From Kiritimatiellia bacterium (lineage in GTDB: Bacteria > Verrucomicrobiota > Kiritimatiellia > RFP12 > UBA1067), in NCBI GenBank assembly GCA_017450695.1, contig JAFSTA010000035.1:1-43242 (forward strand): a DNA stretch of 43,242 nt, written 5' to 3'. Made by a program: the position numbers and the translations under genes. The notes below the pieces were generated by a model that saw only the letters and a list, made by a program, of their open reading frames with translations, made no database searches and was not told the origin of the DNA. The first letter of the stretch is position 1. Each line of letters starts with the position of its first letter. This document shows, in pieces, positions 15,041 to 23,590 of the stretch.

Positions 15041-17419
15041 TCACAAGGGACTCTCGCGGTCCACGGTCGGTCGCAGCAAATTTTTCTCGCCGGGCTTGAA
15101 GGTGCGCTCAAGGGTTGATTCCCCGCTGTTGCGCGTTCTGCCGCTGGTCCAGCCGACGGGGACGCATTTTCCGCCGAACGGGTCAACAATGCGGAACCGT
15201 CCGCCTTTCTCAGATGCCACCTCCACATACGCAACTCTTCCGCCCTTCATTTTGGCGGAAACGAGGAAACATCCCTTCGCCCGTAACTTCTCGAACTTCG
15301 CATCGCCCCCCGTCCAATTCGGGAACACCTTCACGAAGCCGTGGTCGCACTGGATGAACATCGACTGTACAAACTCCATTGCGCCGATCTTCTCCACGCC
15401 GTGGACGCCTTCGTGGATGTGGAAGTTCTTCTGCATGAGCCGCAGCTGATGTTCCTTGAAGGCATCGATGATCGTCTGCGCCGGATATCCGGCGCGGATT
15501 GCCGTTGCAAACATTTTGGGAGTCTGGTTGATGCAAGTCCACACCTTGGTCCCGGCCTTGGCGATGTTGCCGTTGACAGCATTCGTCGCGAGCGAGCGGA
15601 AGTCGTCCGTGACGTCAAAGGAGAACACTTCGCCCGGGATCACACTTTCGAGGTTGATTGCGTTGCCGCCGGACGGGTTTGCCGAGCCGTCGTCATTCTC
15701 GACACCGGAGAGCATCTTCACCGGCTTGCCGTTGATGGGATAAACGCCGACGGGCAACTCCGCAAGATGCTCGTGCATATCCTTCCACGCGTCGAGTTTC
15801 GCCTCGGGTACTGCGATGCCGATTTCGCGCAGAACCGGCGACACGTCCACAAGTGTCTCGAAGAGGTGTTTGACGCAGCCAAGGGCGGGTGCGCTGTTCT
15901 TCTGGAGCCCACTACCCTCCCAGTGCGAATCCCACACGTTGTAGCGGTATGTCGATACGGTCTTCGTCTCGTTCACGGTCGCGACAGAGCGCGGCCCTCC
16001 CAAATTCTCCTTCTCGCTCCATTTGAGGAAGAAGTTAGCCGTCCTGTCGAGAACCGGCCACACCTTCTTCAGGTAGGTGCGGTCAAGCGTGTATTCCCAA
16101 TGCGTACACATCACCGCGCACTGGAACGCGCCGTCCGACACTTGACTCCAGAGCGAACCATGCCCCTCGGGCGCCGTACACCACGGACCGAGCGACACGG
16201 GATACAGCGCGGCATTGTCGATGCCGTCCGCAAGGTCGGGACGGAGGTCGAGATATGCGCGGGTGTTCTTGTAGAAACGCCCCTTACAACGGTCGATCAC
16301 CTGAAGGCTCTCCTTGGCATTGCGGACAGCCTGCGGAAGATAGTCAATGAGCGGATCCGGCATCGCGTCCGCCACTTCGCACCGGTTCGCCGCGAAGCAT
16401 CCGTAGTACGTGCCCACGTAGTTGTAATTGAGATGGAAGTCATTGTGCCATTTTGGGCTGTCGGTCGTTACCCAGATCCCATAGAGTCCGGGCGGGAACT
16501 TGCCGGAACGAACACCAGCGCCAAGCAGATAGACTTGTCCGCAGTAGAAACGATCGAGTTCCGCGTCACCAGTCGTGATGCGGCTTCGTGCCCACCACGC
16601 CTTCCACCACGCCTCGTGCGCGGCCCTGATTCTGGCAAGGTCCTCCCATGTGAAGCGACGCATTGGGTCGGTGGCGACGATGAACGCAAACGGCTTTCCG
16701 GCGTGTATCCTGGCCGTTCCCCTTGACTCCCCGCAGTTGGGTGCCGATCTGTCGTCCAGTTCCGCGCCCAGCGCACTCACGGCGGCGGTCGCGTTGGTGA
16801 CCCAGCCGCGTGGATCGTTCTTCGGGAGTAGGTTCAAGGTGGAGCGCTTTACCCAGAAGCCGTCATGCGAGATACCGGCCTCGCGGGGAAACTCCTTTTT
16901 CTCGTTGTGCGTAATGAGGCGGAGAACCCAGGCGTCATCGACTTCGGAGACACCGGTGACGATCAAAAGGTCCTCTTCGGCGGAAACATAGCTCTCGAAC
17001 CGTGCATTGCCCTTTCCGAACCTGCCCTCAGTCCGGAGTGTTGCCGTGGGCAGGTCAAGGGTGTCCGTGGAAGCGACGCTGTGCATCCCCGGACCGATGT
17101 TGAAGTCTGCGAAGGAAATCGGCATGATGTTCGTGGATCCGCCGCCGGGCGTGAAGTCGCCGCAGCTCCACAGGTCGCCGCGTGTGAGCACGAACTCCTT
17201 GTGGTTGCCGTCGCCGCCGTTCACCGCGCCGAGCGCCCCGTTGCCGAGAAGTGCTCCCGTCGGAATCGTCCTGTCGCGGGAAGTGCCCGGCTTCGCGCTC
17301 TCCCAGACCGGATTGAGATCCGCCGGATTCGGAAACTCAACGCCGAACACGGAAATGACCGCGCTTGCCAGCGCGACCGCCGCGACCGCCAACGCAGATT
17401 TCATGCATGTCATTTTCAT
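15041..17419 (-). CDS. GH95-like alpha-L-fucosidase/galactosidase family protein, secreted
   Basis: Probable six-hairpin glycosidase removing terminal fucose (or a related sugar) from host-type glycans. The 792-residue product has a signal peptide (about 1-28), an N-terminal beta-sandwich with GNGALGAVNGGDG, a linker, and an (alpha/alpha)6 region with YGIW followed by WHNDFHLNYNY, the position of the GH95 catalytic region. A C-terminal beta domain has the usual pattern of H-x-FVKVFPNW and LRAKGCF. The length fits GH95. A strong AGGAGG precedes the ATG by eight bases. It is the last gene of the minus-strand operon, 12 bp after a small secreted protein. Assignment to GH95 rather than another six-hairpin family is from motif memory and should be treated as likely, not certain. 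Confidence 0.68.
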   Translation of the reverse strand: MKMTCMKSALAVAAVALASAVISVFGVEFPNPADLNPVWESAKPGTSRDRTIPTGALLGNGALGAVNGGDGNHKEFVLTRGDLWSCGDFTPGGGSTNIMPISFADFNIGPGMHSVASTDTLDLPTATLRTEGRFGKGNARFESYVSAEEDLLIVTGVSEVDDAWVLRLITHNEKKEFPREAGISHDGFWVKRSTLNLLPKNDPRGWVTNATAAVSALGAELDDRSAPNCGESRGTARIHAGKPFAFIVATDPMRRFTWEDLARIRAAHEAWWKAWWARSRITTGDAELDRFYCGQVYLLGAGVRSGKFPPGLYGIWVTTDSPKWHNDFHLNYNYVGTYYGCFAANRCEVADAMPDPLIDYLPQAVRNAKESLQVIDRCKGRFYKNTRAYLDLRPDLADGIDNAALYPVSLGPWCTAPEGHGSLWSQVSDGAFQCAVMCTHWEYTLDRTYLKKVWPVLDRTANFFLKWSEKENLGGPRSVATVNETKTVSTYRYNVWDSHWEGSGLQKNSAPALGCVKHLFETLVDVSPVLREIGIAVPEAKLDAWKDMHEHLAELPVGVYPINGKPVKMLSGVENDDGSANPSGGNAINLESVIPGEVFSFDVTDDFRSLATNAVNGNIAKAGTKVWTCINQTPKMFATAIRAGYPAQTIIDAFKEHQLRLMQKNFHIHEGVHGVEKIGAMEFVQSMFIQCDHGFVKVFPNWTGGDAKFEKLRAKGCFLVSAKMKGGRVAYVEVASEKGGRFRIVDPFGGKCVPVGWTSGRTRNSGESTLERTFKPGEKNLLRPTVDRESPL

Positions 17420-17431
17420 GGCTAATCCTCC

Positions 17432-18064
17432 TCATTCGTTGAACAGGTCGTCAAGCGTAAGGGCGGCATCGTTTCCCTGCCATATTAACTCAAACGAGGT
17501 ACCAAGATGGGGCGGACAAGCTTGCAGCCCGTACACATAGTAAGCTCCGCCAGATCTCTGATTGTAAGTGATTGTTCCACTTTCATCCATTGAGAAAAAA
17601 CATTGGGAAAGATGGCTGCCGGACATGTATCTGGCTGCGAGTCGGCGCACCATGACCCCACCGTTCCCATTCACCAGTTCGACGATCACGGCCTTTGTGT
17701 ACTGGTTGCCACTTCCGGAATTGTCGTATATCGAGAACTGCGTGATGATCTTGTCCGCATTGCCGTCGTTATCCCTGTGGATAGCCGTGAATTTTCCCAA
17801 TGGCCACGCGGGATTCCCCACCGAACCGCCGGCAAAGTATGCGCAGAAGGTGACAATCGTCATGTCGTCCAGCGTCTTGCCGCTGAAAGCGAGGGTGGAG
17901 GTGCCGGGTACCTGCGTACTTTGCGCCGGGTTGGACGTGTTCAATGTCCCGTACACGTACGTCTCGCCCTGTTGATAGACAACCGTGTCGGCGAACGACG
18001 GAAATGAGACCGTCGTTACGCACAGCGCGACCGCTCCGAGCAGCTTCAGCATTCTTGCACTCAT
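17432..18064 (-). CDS. Hypothetical secreted protein in the glycan operon
   Basis: I do not recognise this 210-residue protein. It has a clear signal peptide (hydrophobic about 8-22, cleavage likely after SFADT-like sequence at about 25). The mature part is rich in Gly, Ser, Thr, Asn and Tyr with alternating hydrophobic residues, consistent with an all-beta fold such as a carbohydrate-binding or lectin-like jelly roll. Three cysteines are scattered rather than in a motif. The start is well supported by GGAGG six bases upstream. It is tightly packed between GH20 and GH95 (12 bp on each side), so it probably assists binding or presentation of the same glycan. That function is inferred from context only. 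Confidence 0.75.
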   Translation of the reverse strand: MSARMLKLLGAVALCVTTVSFPSFADTVVYQQGETYVYGTLNTSNPAQSTQVPGTSTLAFSGKTLDDMTIVTFCAYFAGGSVGNPAWPLGKFTAIHRDNDGNADKIITQFSIYDNSGSGNQYTKAVIVELVNGNGGVMVRRLAARYMSGSHLSQCFFSMDESGTITYNQRSGGAYYVYGLQACPPHLGTSFELIWQGNDAALTLDDLFNE

Positions 18065-18076
18065 GGGTAACCTCCG

Positions 18077-19618
18077 TCATTTCAGTTTGGCGCAGTTGAC
18101 ATGCGCGCCGATCAGGCGTCGGCGGTATTCCGCCGCACGGGTGGAAAACTCCGCGAAGTCGCGTTTCGCCGGGTCAGGATAGGTCCATAACGCCTCCGCG
18201 AGCGCAAAGCCGCGCGGCCAGAGCTTCCACTCCAAGTCGAACCGGTTCCAGGTGTGCGACGACCAGCTGCAGCACTGCCCACCCACGACGTTCTTCCGCG
18301 CCTCGGGCGCGACACCTTCGAATGGATCGAACCTGTACACCTGTTCCAGCGGCAGCATCCCGCCGATGTAGATGTATGGGTCTTCGGACAACCCCTGCCG
18401 GTAGTCGAAGTAGCAATGCTTTGTGGGACAGCGCACGATTTCGTAGCCATTGTTGGCCGCGAGCGCGCCCGCGCCTCTGTTGCGCCAGCACATGCCCATC
18501 GTCGTCTTGGGGAGCAGGGGCGAAAAGGAGTCTCCGCCCGTGTGCTGGTCTGCGGACTCGATAAAAATCTCGTCCCAGCCGATCGTGCGGCGTCCCTTCT
18601 TCGCAAGATACTCCACGAAGTGCCGCGTGAGCCACGGCTGGATGTCCGCAACGCCCCTCAGCCCTTTCTCCTTGACAAACGCTTGACACTTGGGACATGC
18701 CGCCCATGCCTTTCTCGGACATTCGTCGCCGCCGATGTGAATGACCTCGGACGGGAACAGCTCGCACACGTAGTCCAGCACCTTCTCCACGAAGCGGATG
18801 GCGTCGGGATTGCCCACGCACATCACCTGGTTCAGCACGCCTCGCGAAAGCGGCTGGCGTCCAGATTTGACGATCTCATCCGGATTGCAGCAGAACTCAG
18901 GATACGCGCACACCGCGCAGAGGAAGTGTCCGGGGAACTCGATCTCCGGCACCACGGTGATGTGGCGCTCCTTCGCGTACGCGAGAATCTCCTTCACGTC
19001 GTTCGCGGTGTAATAGAACGGTCCGACCTTTTCGCCGAAGGTGCGCGGCTTCTGCCCTTTGCGGGTCACCCATTCGTCGCCGTACTTCACAAGTTCCGGG
19101 TATTCGGGGATCTCAAGCGTCCACGATTGGTCATCGGTGAGATGCCAATGGAATACGTTCAGCTTGAACCAGGACATCTGCTCCAGCGTGCGTTTCACAA
19201 CCTCCTTGCCGAAGAAGTGGCGCGCGTCGTCGAGCATGACGCCTCGCCACCGGAATGCCGGCGAGTCCTTGATTTCCAGGCACGGATAGACCTTGCACTT
19301 CTCCTGATTGTCGAAGCGCCCCATGTGGAAGAGCGTCATCTTCGCATAGTACGCGCCGGCGTCGTCGGAGTGGCGGATGGTCATGCCGTCCGGTCTGATG
19401 GAGAGCTCGTATCCCTCCGGCGGAATAGACGCGACCTTCTCCATCTTCGGAGGCGTCCTTGCCCAATACTCGCCGCCCGTCGCGCGCATTTCCTGTGGCG
19501 CGGGGATGATCGTCGCGGTGCGCGGCATCGCGGCAAAAGCCGGGCGCGACGCAAGCAATACCGGCAGAAAGCTGATCGCGACCATCGCCGCAATGATTCC
19601 TCTGTGTGAACTTTCCAT
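18077..19618 (-). CDS. GH20 beta-N-acetylhexosaminidase, secreted
   Basis: Cleaves terminal beta-linked GlcNAc or GalNAc from glycans by substrate-assisted catalysis. The 513-residue product has a signal peptide (LPVLLASRPAFA), the small N-terminal GH20b domain, and the TIM-barrel landmarks RGVMLDDARH, FHWHLTDDQSW, PEIEFPGH and HIGGDE, where the final Asp-Glu pair (about residues 298-299) is catalytic. The start at 19618 is preferred over an ATG two codons upstream because AAAGGA then has normal spacing. It is third in the operon after the Gfo/Idh and UroD-like genes. The 81-bp gap upstream contains a tandem repeat. Confidence 0.95.
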   Translation of the reverse strand: MESSHRGIIAAMVAISFLPVLLASRPAFAAMPRTATIIPAPQEMRATGGEYWARTPPKMEKVASIPPEGYELSIRPDGMTIRHSDDAGAYYAKMTLFHMGRFDNQEKCKVYPCLEIKDSPAFRWRGVMLDDARHFFGKEVVKRTLEQMSWFKLNVFHWHLTDDQSWTLEIPEYPELVKYGDEWVTRKGQKPRTFGEKVGPFYYTANDVKEILAYAKERHITVVPEIEFPGHFLCAVCAYPEFCCNPDEIVKSGRQPLSRGVLNQVMCVGNPDAIRFVEKVLDYVCELFPSEVIHIGGDECPRKAWAACPKCQAFVKEKGLRGVADIQPWLTRHFVEYLAKKGRRTIGWDEIFIESADQHTGGDSFSPLLPKTTMGMCWRNRGAGALAANNGYEIVRCPTKHCYFDYRQGLSEDPYIYIGGMLPLEQVYRFDPFEGVAPEARKNVVGGQCCSWSSHTWNRFDLEWKLWPRGFALAEALWTYPDPAKRDFAEFSTRAAEYRRRLIGAHVNCAKLK

Positions 19619-19639
19619 TCGCATTTTCCTTTCGCGTCT

Positions 19640-19690
19640 GGTTGGGTAGTTGGGTGGTTAGGTAGTTGGGTGGTTAGGTGGTTGGGGTTA
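19640..19690. repeat. Short GGTTGGGTAGTT-type tandem repeat
   Basis: About 50 bases are made of repeated GGTTGGGTAGTT / GGGTGGTTAGGT units between the UroD-like stop and the GH20 start. It is a simple G/T-rich tandem array on the plus strand within an otherwise compact operon, and could affect transcript structure or be slippage-prone. No function is evident. Confidence 0.75.
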
Positions 19691-19699
19691 CTGCCACTC

Positions 19700-20755
19700 T
19701 CAGTAGTACGCCGCACGGACAAACGCCTGGAGGTTCTCGCTCTTCGTCTGTGGACCGAGCGCACAGCCGGAGCAGAGGACAAGACCGCCCTTTCCGCGGA
19801 ATATGTCGCAAACCTTCCGCGTCGCCGCATACACGTCCTTTGGCGAACCGGTGACGAAGAGTGTGGGATCCACGTTGCCTGAAAGGGTGAACTTGCCGTG
19901 CGCGAGTTCGAAGAGGCGGTGGACATCGGTTTCCCAGTCAAGCTCGTACGCAGGGCAACCCGTCTCAATCAGATCCGGCAGGATCGGGTTCACGTTGCCG
20001 CAGATGTGACAGAGGAAGGGGATGCCTCTCGCCTTGAGGTCGGTCGCGAGGCGCGTTTCACGCTGCTTGCAGAACTGGCGGAAAAGCTCGGGCGATATCA
20101 CGCTGCACCCTTCGGAACTGTTGCCGTAGCTCGTCATGTGGGCGCCGGTCGCGAAGCACAGCTCGTGCATCTTGAGGCACACCTCGTAAGTCACGTCGAG
20201 CAGACGGTTGATGTCCTCCTCGCACTCCTCGTCGAGAAGGTCCATCATGAACACGTCCATGCCCGTGAGGATGCACGCGAGCGAGAACGGCCCCTGGTCC
20301 GCATTGATGCGGATGAACCGGTCGTTCTCGTTTCCCCATGCCACGAGGCGTTCGGCGGCCTCAAGGTAATGCCGGACGCGGGGGGATGCAAGCAGATCGA
20401 CAGCTTTCACCTTGTCAGGCAGTTCGGCAAGCGGGATCGGCTGCTCGCCATTCGCCACGGCGGCGATGTCGTCCGGGTATATCACGTCCGCGCCACACGC
20501 CGAGGCAAGCAACGCGGTATCGACATCCAGCAGTACGCAGTCCAGATTGTACTTCATCGTTGCCTCGGTCATGGCCTTGACCATGACGTCGGGACTTTCG
20601 CGGAATTCCTTCTGCGTATATCCGGCCTCTTCCGCGGCCATGAGGAAGTTGTGCGCCATCACGGGGATGCGTTCCACGATCTCCCCTGCAAAGGCTCGTC
20701 TTACGAGGTCTATTCTTTCGCCCATCTCCAAGGATCCTTTCCGATAGATATTCAT
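19700..20755 (-). CDS. UroD-superfamily protein (cobalamin methyltransferase-like)
   Basis: Member of the uroporphyrinogen-decarboxylase fold superfamily that includes MtaA/CmuA-type methyltransferases. The 351-residue product has a DxD-like LLDVDTALLA segment, LACILTGMD, and a putative zinc site: CHICGN in the C-terminal half plus CSGCAL near the end. These Cys/His residues are typical of methyltransferase-like members rather than true UroD. The ATG overlaps the upstream Gfo/Idh stop (ATGA). An alternative ATG ten codons later also has an AAAGGA upstream. Such genes are common in PVC-group sugar operons, but the substrate is unknown. No corrinoid protein gene is adjacent, so catalytic role and partner cannot be stated. 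Confidence 0.82.
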   Translation of the reverse strand: MNIYRKGSLEMGERIDLVRRAFAGEIVERIPVMAHNFLMAAEEAGYTQKEFRESPDVMVKAMTEATMKYNLDCVLLDVDTALLASACGADVIYPDDIAAVANGEQPIPLAELPDKVKAVDLLASPRVRHYLEAAERLVAWGNENDRFIRINADQGPFSLACILTGMDVFMMDLLDEECEEDINRLLDVTYEVCLKMHELCFATGAHMTSYGNSSEGCSVISPELFRQFCKQRETRLATDLKARGIPFLCHICGNVNPILPDLIETGCPAYELDWETDVHRLFELAHGKFTLSGNVDPTLFVTGSPKDVYAATRKVCDIFRGKGGLVLCSGCALGPQTKSENLQAFVRAAYY

Positions 20756-22149
20756 CCGTGAATCTTGATCTTGCGTCCCGTGAGACGGCTCTCCTCGCAG
20801 GCAAAGCCGATCAGGTGACTCTCGACGCTCGCCTCAAGCGACGACGTGAGCATCGAGGGATCGCGCTTTTCTACAGCGAGAAGGAAGTCGCGCATCAGGC
20901 GCAGGTCGCCGCCGCCATGCCCTTGCCGTTCATAGCCCGGAACGTCCTGCACCTTCATGTTCCAGTCCCAGAATTTTCCGGTCGCGATTTCCGTGAAACG
21001 GAAGCCGATGCCGCCGCCTTCGAGCATACCCTTCGTGCCGATGATGCGCGTCCGGCGTTGCCCGACGGGCGAAAGTGCCTCATAGGAGAAGGCCACCGCG
21101 ACACCGTTCTCGAAACGTAGCGAGGCGGCATACTGCTCCGGCTGGTCGTTGTCGCACGCGAACACGCAGCGGCTGTACGGCGAGGCGGCGAGGATCTTCG
21201 TCACCTGCTCATCGGTGGCGTTCGGCGGCAAGTCGAGCGGGCCTGTCCAGCTCCGCCGCTTGACATACGTCTTGATCGCCGAGTAGATGCAGTCCTTTTC
21301 ATGCGGGCACCCGTCCGTGCAGCGTGCGGGCGCACCCGCCGGACGGTTCTTCGCGCAGAAGTAACGCTGCTCACCCTCCGCGCACGCGTGGGTACAGCGT
21401 GCGCCGATGAACCAGTTGATGAGGTCGAGGTCGTGGCAGCATTTCGATATCACCATCGGCGTCGCGATCTTCGAGTTGCGCCAGTTTCCGCGCACGTAGG
21501 AGTGCGACGTGTGGGTGAAATCCACAAGCTCCGTGTGCTGGACCGACATAATCTCTCCGATCAGGCCCCGGTCGATCGCCGATTTCATCGCCTCGAAGTA
21601 CGGCGCGTACCGCAGCACGTGGCAGACACCCACGATGCAGCCGGTCTCGCGCTGTTTCGCCAGCATGTCAAGGCATTCCTTCGACGACTGCGCCATCGGC
21701 TTTTCCACCAGCACGTCGTATTTCTGCTCAATCCCCCTCATGGCCGCGTCGTAGTGCAGGCTGTCGGGAAGCGTGACGACAAGGATGTCGGCGAGCTTGC
21801 CGCCCGCCCCCGCCTGGATCAGTTCGCGGTAGTCGCCGAAACGGCGGTTGGGCGGAATGCCCCATGCGTCCGCCATCCTGTTGCGGCGGTATTCGTTGAT
21901 GTCCGCCACGGCCACGACCTTCATCGTACCCGGAAACTTCTTGCCGTATCCCTGATAGACGCTTCCCCTGCCTCCTGCGCCCATCACCGCCACCGTCAAC
22001 TCGCGCGACGTTTCCGCCTTCAGCGGACGCATCGGGTAAATCAGAAGATTGGCCGGAGTCGGAGGTTTGACCTCCGCCACGCCTTTCGCGAGGGGCAAGG
22101 CCGCTCCCGCAAGCATGGTGCCCATGATGAATTCGCGTCTGTTGTTCAT
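20752..22149 (-). CDS. Gfo/Idh/MocA-family oxidoreductase, Tat-exported
   Basis: NAD(P)-dependent sugar oxidoreductase family protein, first gene of the glycan operon. The 465-residue product starts with a twin-arginine signal (NNRREFIMGTML followed by a hydrophobic Ala-rich stretch). Then comes a Rossmann motif (AVMGAGGRGSVY), the EKPMA motif of the family, and a C-terminal Gfo/Idh domain. The start at 22149 is chosen over an upstream ATG because AAGGAGAA has correct spacing and the Tat motif then sits at the N-terminus. Exported Gfo/Idh proteins in related bacteria bind cofactor before Tat export and include glycoside-processing enzymes such as GH109. Here the exact activity is open. A consensus promoter lies just upstream. 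Confidence 0.9.
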   Translation of the reverse strand: MNNRREFIMGTMLAGAALPLAKGVAEVKPPTPANLLIYPMRPLKAETSRELTVAVMGAGGRGSVYQGYGKKFPGTMKVVAVADINEYRRNRMADAWGIPPNRRFGDYRELIQAGAGGKLADILVVTLPDSLHYDAAMRGIEQKYDVLVEKPMAQSSKECLDMLAKQRETGCIVGVCHVLRYAPYFEAMKSAIDRGLIGEIMSVQHTELVDFTHTSHSYVRGNWRNSKIATPMVISKCCHDLDLINWFIGARCTHACAEGEQRYFCAKNRPAGAPARCTDGCPHEKDCIYSAIKTYVKRRSWTGPLDLPPNATDEQVTKILAASPYSRCVFACDNDQPEQYAASLRFENGVAVAFSYEALSPVGQRRTRIIGTKGMLEGGGIGFRFTEIATGKFWDWNMKVQDVPGYERQGHGGGDLRLMRDFLLAVEKRDPSMLTSSLEASVESHLIGFACEESRLTGRKIKIHG

Positions 22150-22190
22150 GTACCAGTTCTCCTTGATTGGCTCGGTTGGTTGACACCGCA

Positions 22191-22219
22191 ATTATACCAA
22201 ACGGAGGCAATTTCTACAA
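22191..22219 (-). promoter_or_regulatory. Sigma70-like promoter of the glycan operon
   Basis: On the minus strand TTGTAG (22219-22214) and TATAAT (22196-22191) are separated by 17 bases. The -35 box overlaps the stop of the GntR-type regulator. The -10 region shares CCGTTTG plus a TATAATT core with the regulator's own promoter at 23405, a possible shared operator or simply shared promoter preference. Confidence 0.65.
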
Positions 22220-23374
22220 AAGTCTCCGACCATCCAAACCATCCAGCCTTCCAGGTGTCGGGAAGGAGGCTCCGGGACGGTACGCGCAACAGGAGACATA
22301 GGTTCCGAACGTGCCTGTGCGGAGCCATTCCAGTGCGCACCGGGCGATTTCCCTGCCGTCGGCGTATGGATTAAACTCGATATGGGCCGTGCCGTCGAAC
22401 GGCATCAGACCGGACTTCCTGTTGGAGAACGAAACAACCCGCACGTCGTGCGGCGTCGTCACGCCGCAGTCGCGCATGGCCTCCCGTGCGCCGAGCGCGA
22501 GGTAGTCGTCCGTGAAGAGGAACAAGTCGGGAAGCGGCTTCGCCGAGAGGCGGCGCCGCATCGCGGTGTACGCGCCGCCCACAAGCTCGTCGAGATCGCA
22601 GGGGGCCTCGTTCGGGCAGGATACGCGCTCGACGGCAATGCCGACCGCGTGCAACGCCGCCGAGGCATCCAGATAGGAGTTGCGCCCGAAGTCCAGTTGC
22701 GTCACGCGCCTCACGCCAGCCGTCCGGCATTCCTCCACAAACGCGGCGACAGCCGACGAGTAGTCGTAGAACACGTGGCCCACGTGGCGGGCGAAGCGCG
22801 AGATCCCAGATTCCATTCCGACGGTGACGAAGTGGCAGCCGCTTTCCGCGACAAGATGCATGGCCGTGTGCCTCCGGCTCGCGCTCGATCTGAGGATCAC
22901 GAGGTCGGGATGGGCGGAAAGCTCGTCCTTCAGCGGCATCAGGTATGGCGTATCGTTGCCGCCGCCGCCAAGCGGCAGGGTATGTACCTGGCATCCGGCG
23001 CGACGCAGCGCCTTCCCGCACTCGAACAGACTCACGCTCGGTCCAAACGAGTACCACGGCTCGATGTTGACATCGAGAACGAGTGCGCGCATGGCGGACT
23101 TCATGAAGTTGGTTTCCACGATATGGCCTCTGCCGGGTCTTGCGGATACGAGCTTGTCTGCCACCAGCCGCTTCATCGCGGCGCGCACGACGAATTCGCT
23201 CACCCCCAGCCGTTTGGCGAGCGTCATGCGGGAGGGCAGGAGCTCGCCCTGCGAATACTCGCCACGTTCGATCTGTTCACGAAGCCCCTCATAAATCTGG
23301 TGCGTGAGCGTGTCGCCAGAAAACGGGTCTATGTTCAGGCGTCGCGCGTCTTGGCTCTTTCCGTTCGTATTCAT
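22214..23374 (-). CDS. GntR-type regulator with LacI-like sugar-sensing domain
   Basis: Transcription factor probably controlling the adjoining glycan operon. The 386-residue product has an N-terminal GntR winged helix (about 22-92: HQIYEGLREQIERGEY, LPSRMTLAKRLGVSEFVVRAAM) and a C-terminal periplasmic-binding-protein-like domain (about 95-365). The latter has the usual LFLFTDDYLALGA and DVRVVSFSN segments. This is the AraR-like architecture, where a sugar releases the repressor. It lies immediately upstream of, and co-directional with, the Gfo/Idh operon, and its own promoter faces the same way; the esterase gene is divergent. The ligand is unknown. Fucose, GlcNAc or their derivatives would fit the controlled enzymes. 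Confidence 0.88.
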   Translation of the reverse strand: MNTNGKSQDARRLNIDPFSGDTLTHQIYEGLREQIERGEYSQGELLPSRMTLAKRLGVSEFVVRAAMKRLVADKLVSARPGRGHIVETNFMKSAMRALVLDVNIEPWYSFGPSVSLFECGKALRRAGCQVHTLPLGGGGNDTPYLMPLKDELSAHPDLVILRSSASRRHTAMHLVAESGCHFVTVGMESGISRFARHVGHVFYDYSSAVAAFVEECRTAGVRRVTQLDFGRNSYLDASAALHAVGIAVERVSCPNEAPCDLDELVGGAYTAMRRRLSAKPLPDLFLFTDDYLALGAREAMRDCGVTTPHDVRVVSFSNRKSGLMPFDGTAHIEFNPYADGREIARCALEWLRTGTFGTYVSCCAYRPGASFPTPGRLDGLDGRRLL

Positions 23375-23404
23375 CTTGCGGTTCGGTTTCTCCTCTCACG
23401 TGGA

Positions 23405-23432
23405 ATTATAGCAAACGGCACACCAAATGGCG
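23405..23432 (-). promoter_or_regulatory. Extended -10 promoter of the GntR-type gene
   Basis: Minus-strand TGCTATAAT (TATAAT at 23410-23405 with an upstream TG) has only a weak -35 candidate (CGCCAT, 23432-23427). AGGAGA precedes the gene start 20 bases downstream of a short leader. It shares the CCGTTTG-x-TATAATT core with the 22191 promoter. Confidence 0.45.
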
Positions 23433-23519
23433 AGAGGTTCTACCCGTCACTCTAGATGGTATGCGGAGCGCTAACCTTGAATTTATAGGTCGCGTGCGTC
23501 GCGCCTCCCTCGATTCTCC

Positions 23520-23548
23520 TTGTTGGACTGAAGTGTACATGGTACAAT
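23520..23548 (+). promoter_or_regulatory. Candidate promoter of the SGNH esterase gene
   Basis: TTGTTG (23520-23525) and TACAAT (23543-23548) are 17 bases apart, about 42 bp upstream of the esterase ATG, and divergent from the GntR-type promoter. Confidence 0.45.
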
Positions 23549-23590
23549 GTTCTTGTTTGAAAGAAAAGGGTACGACAAGGGAATGATGCG

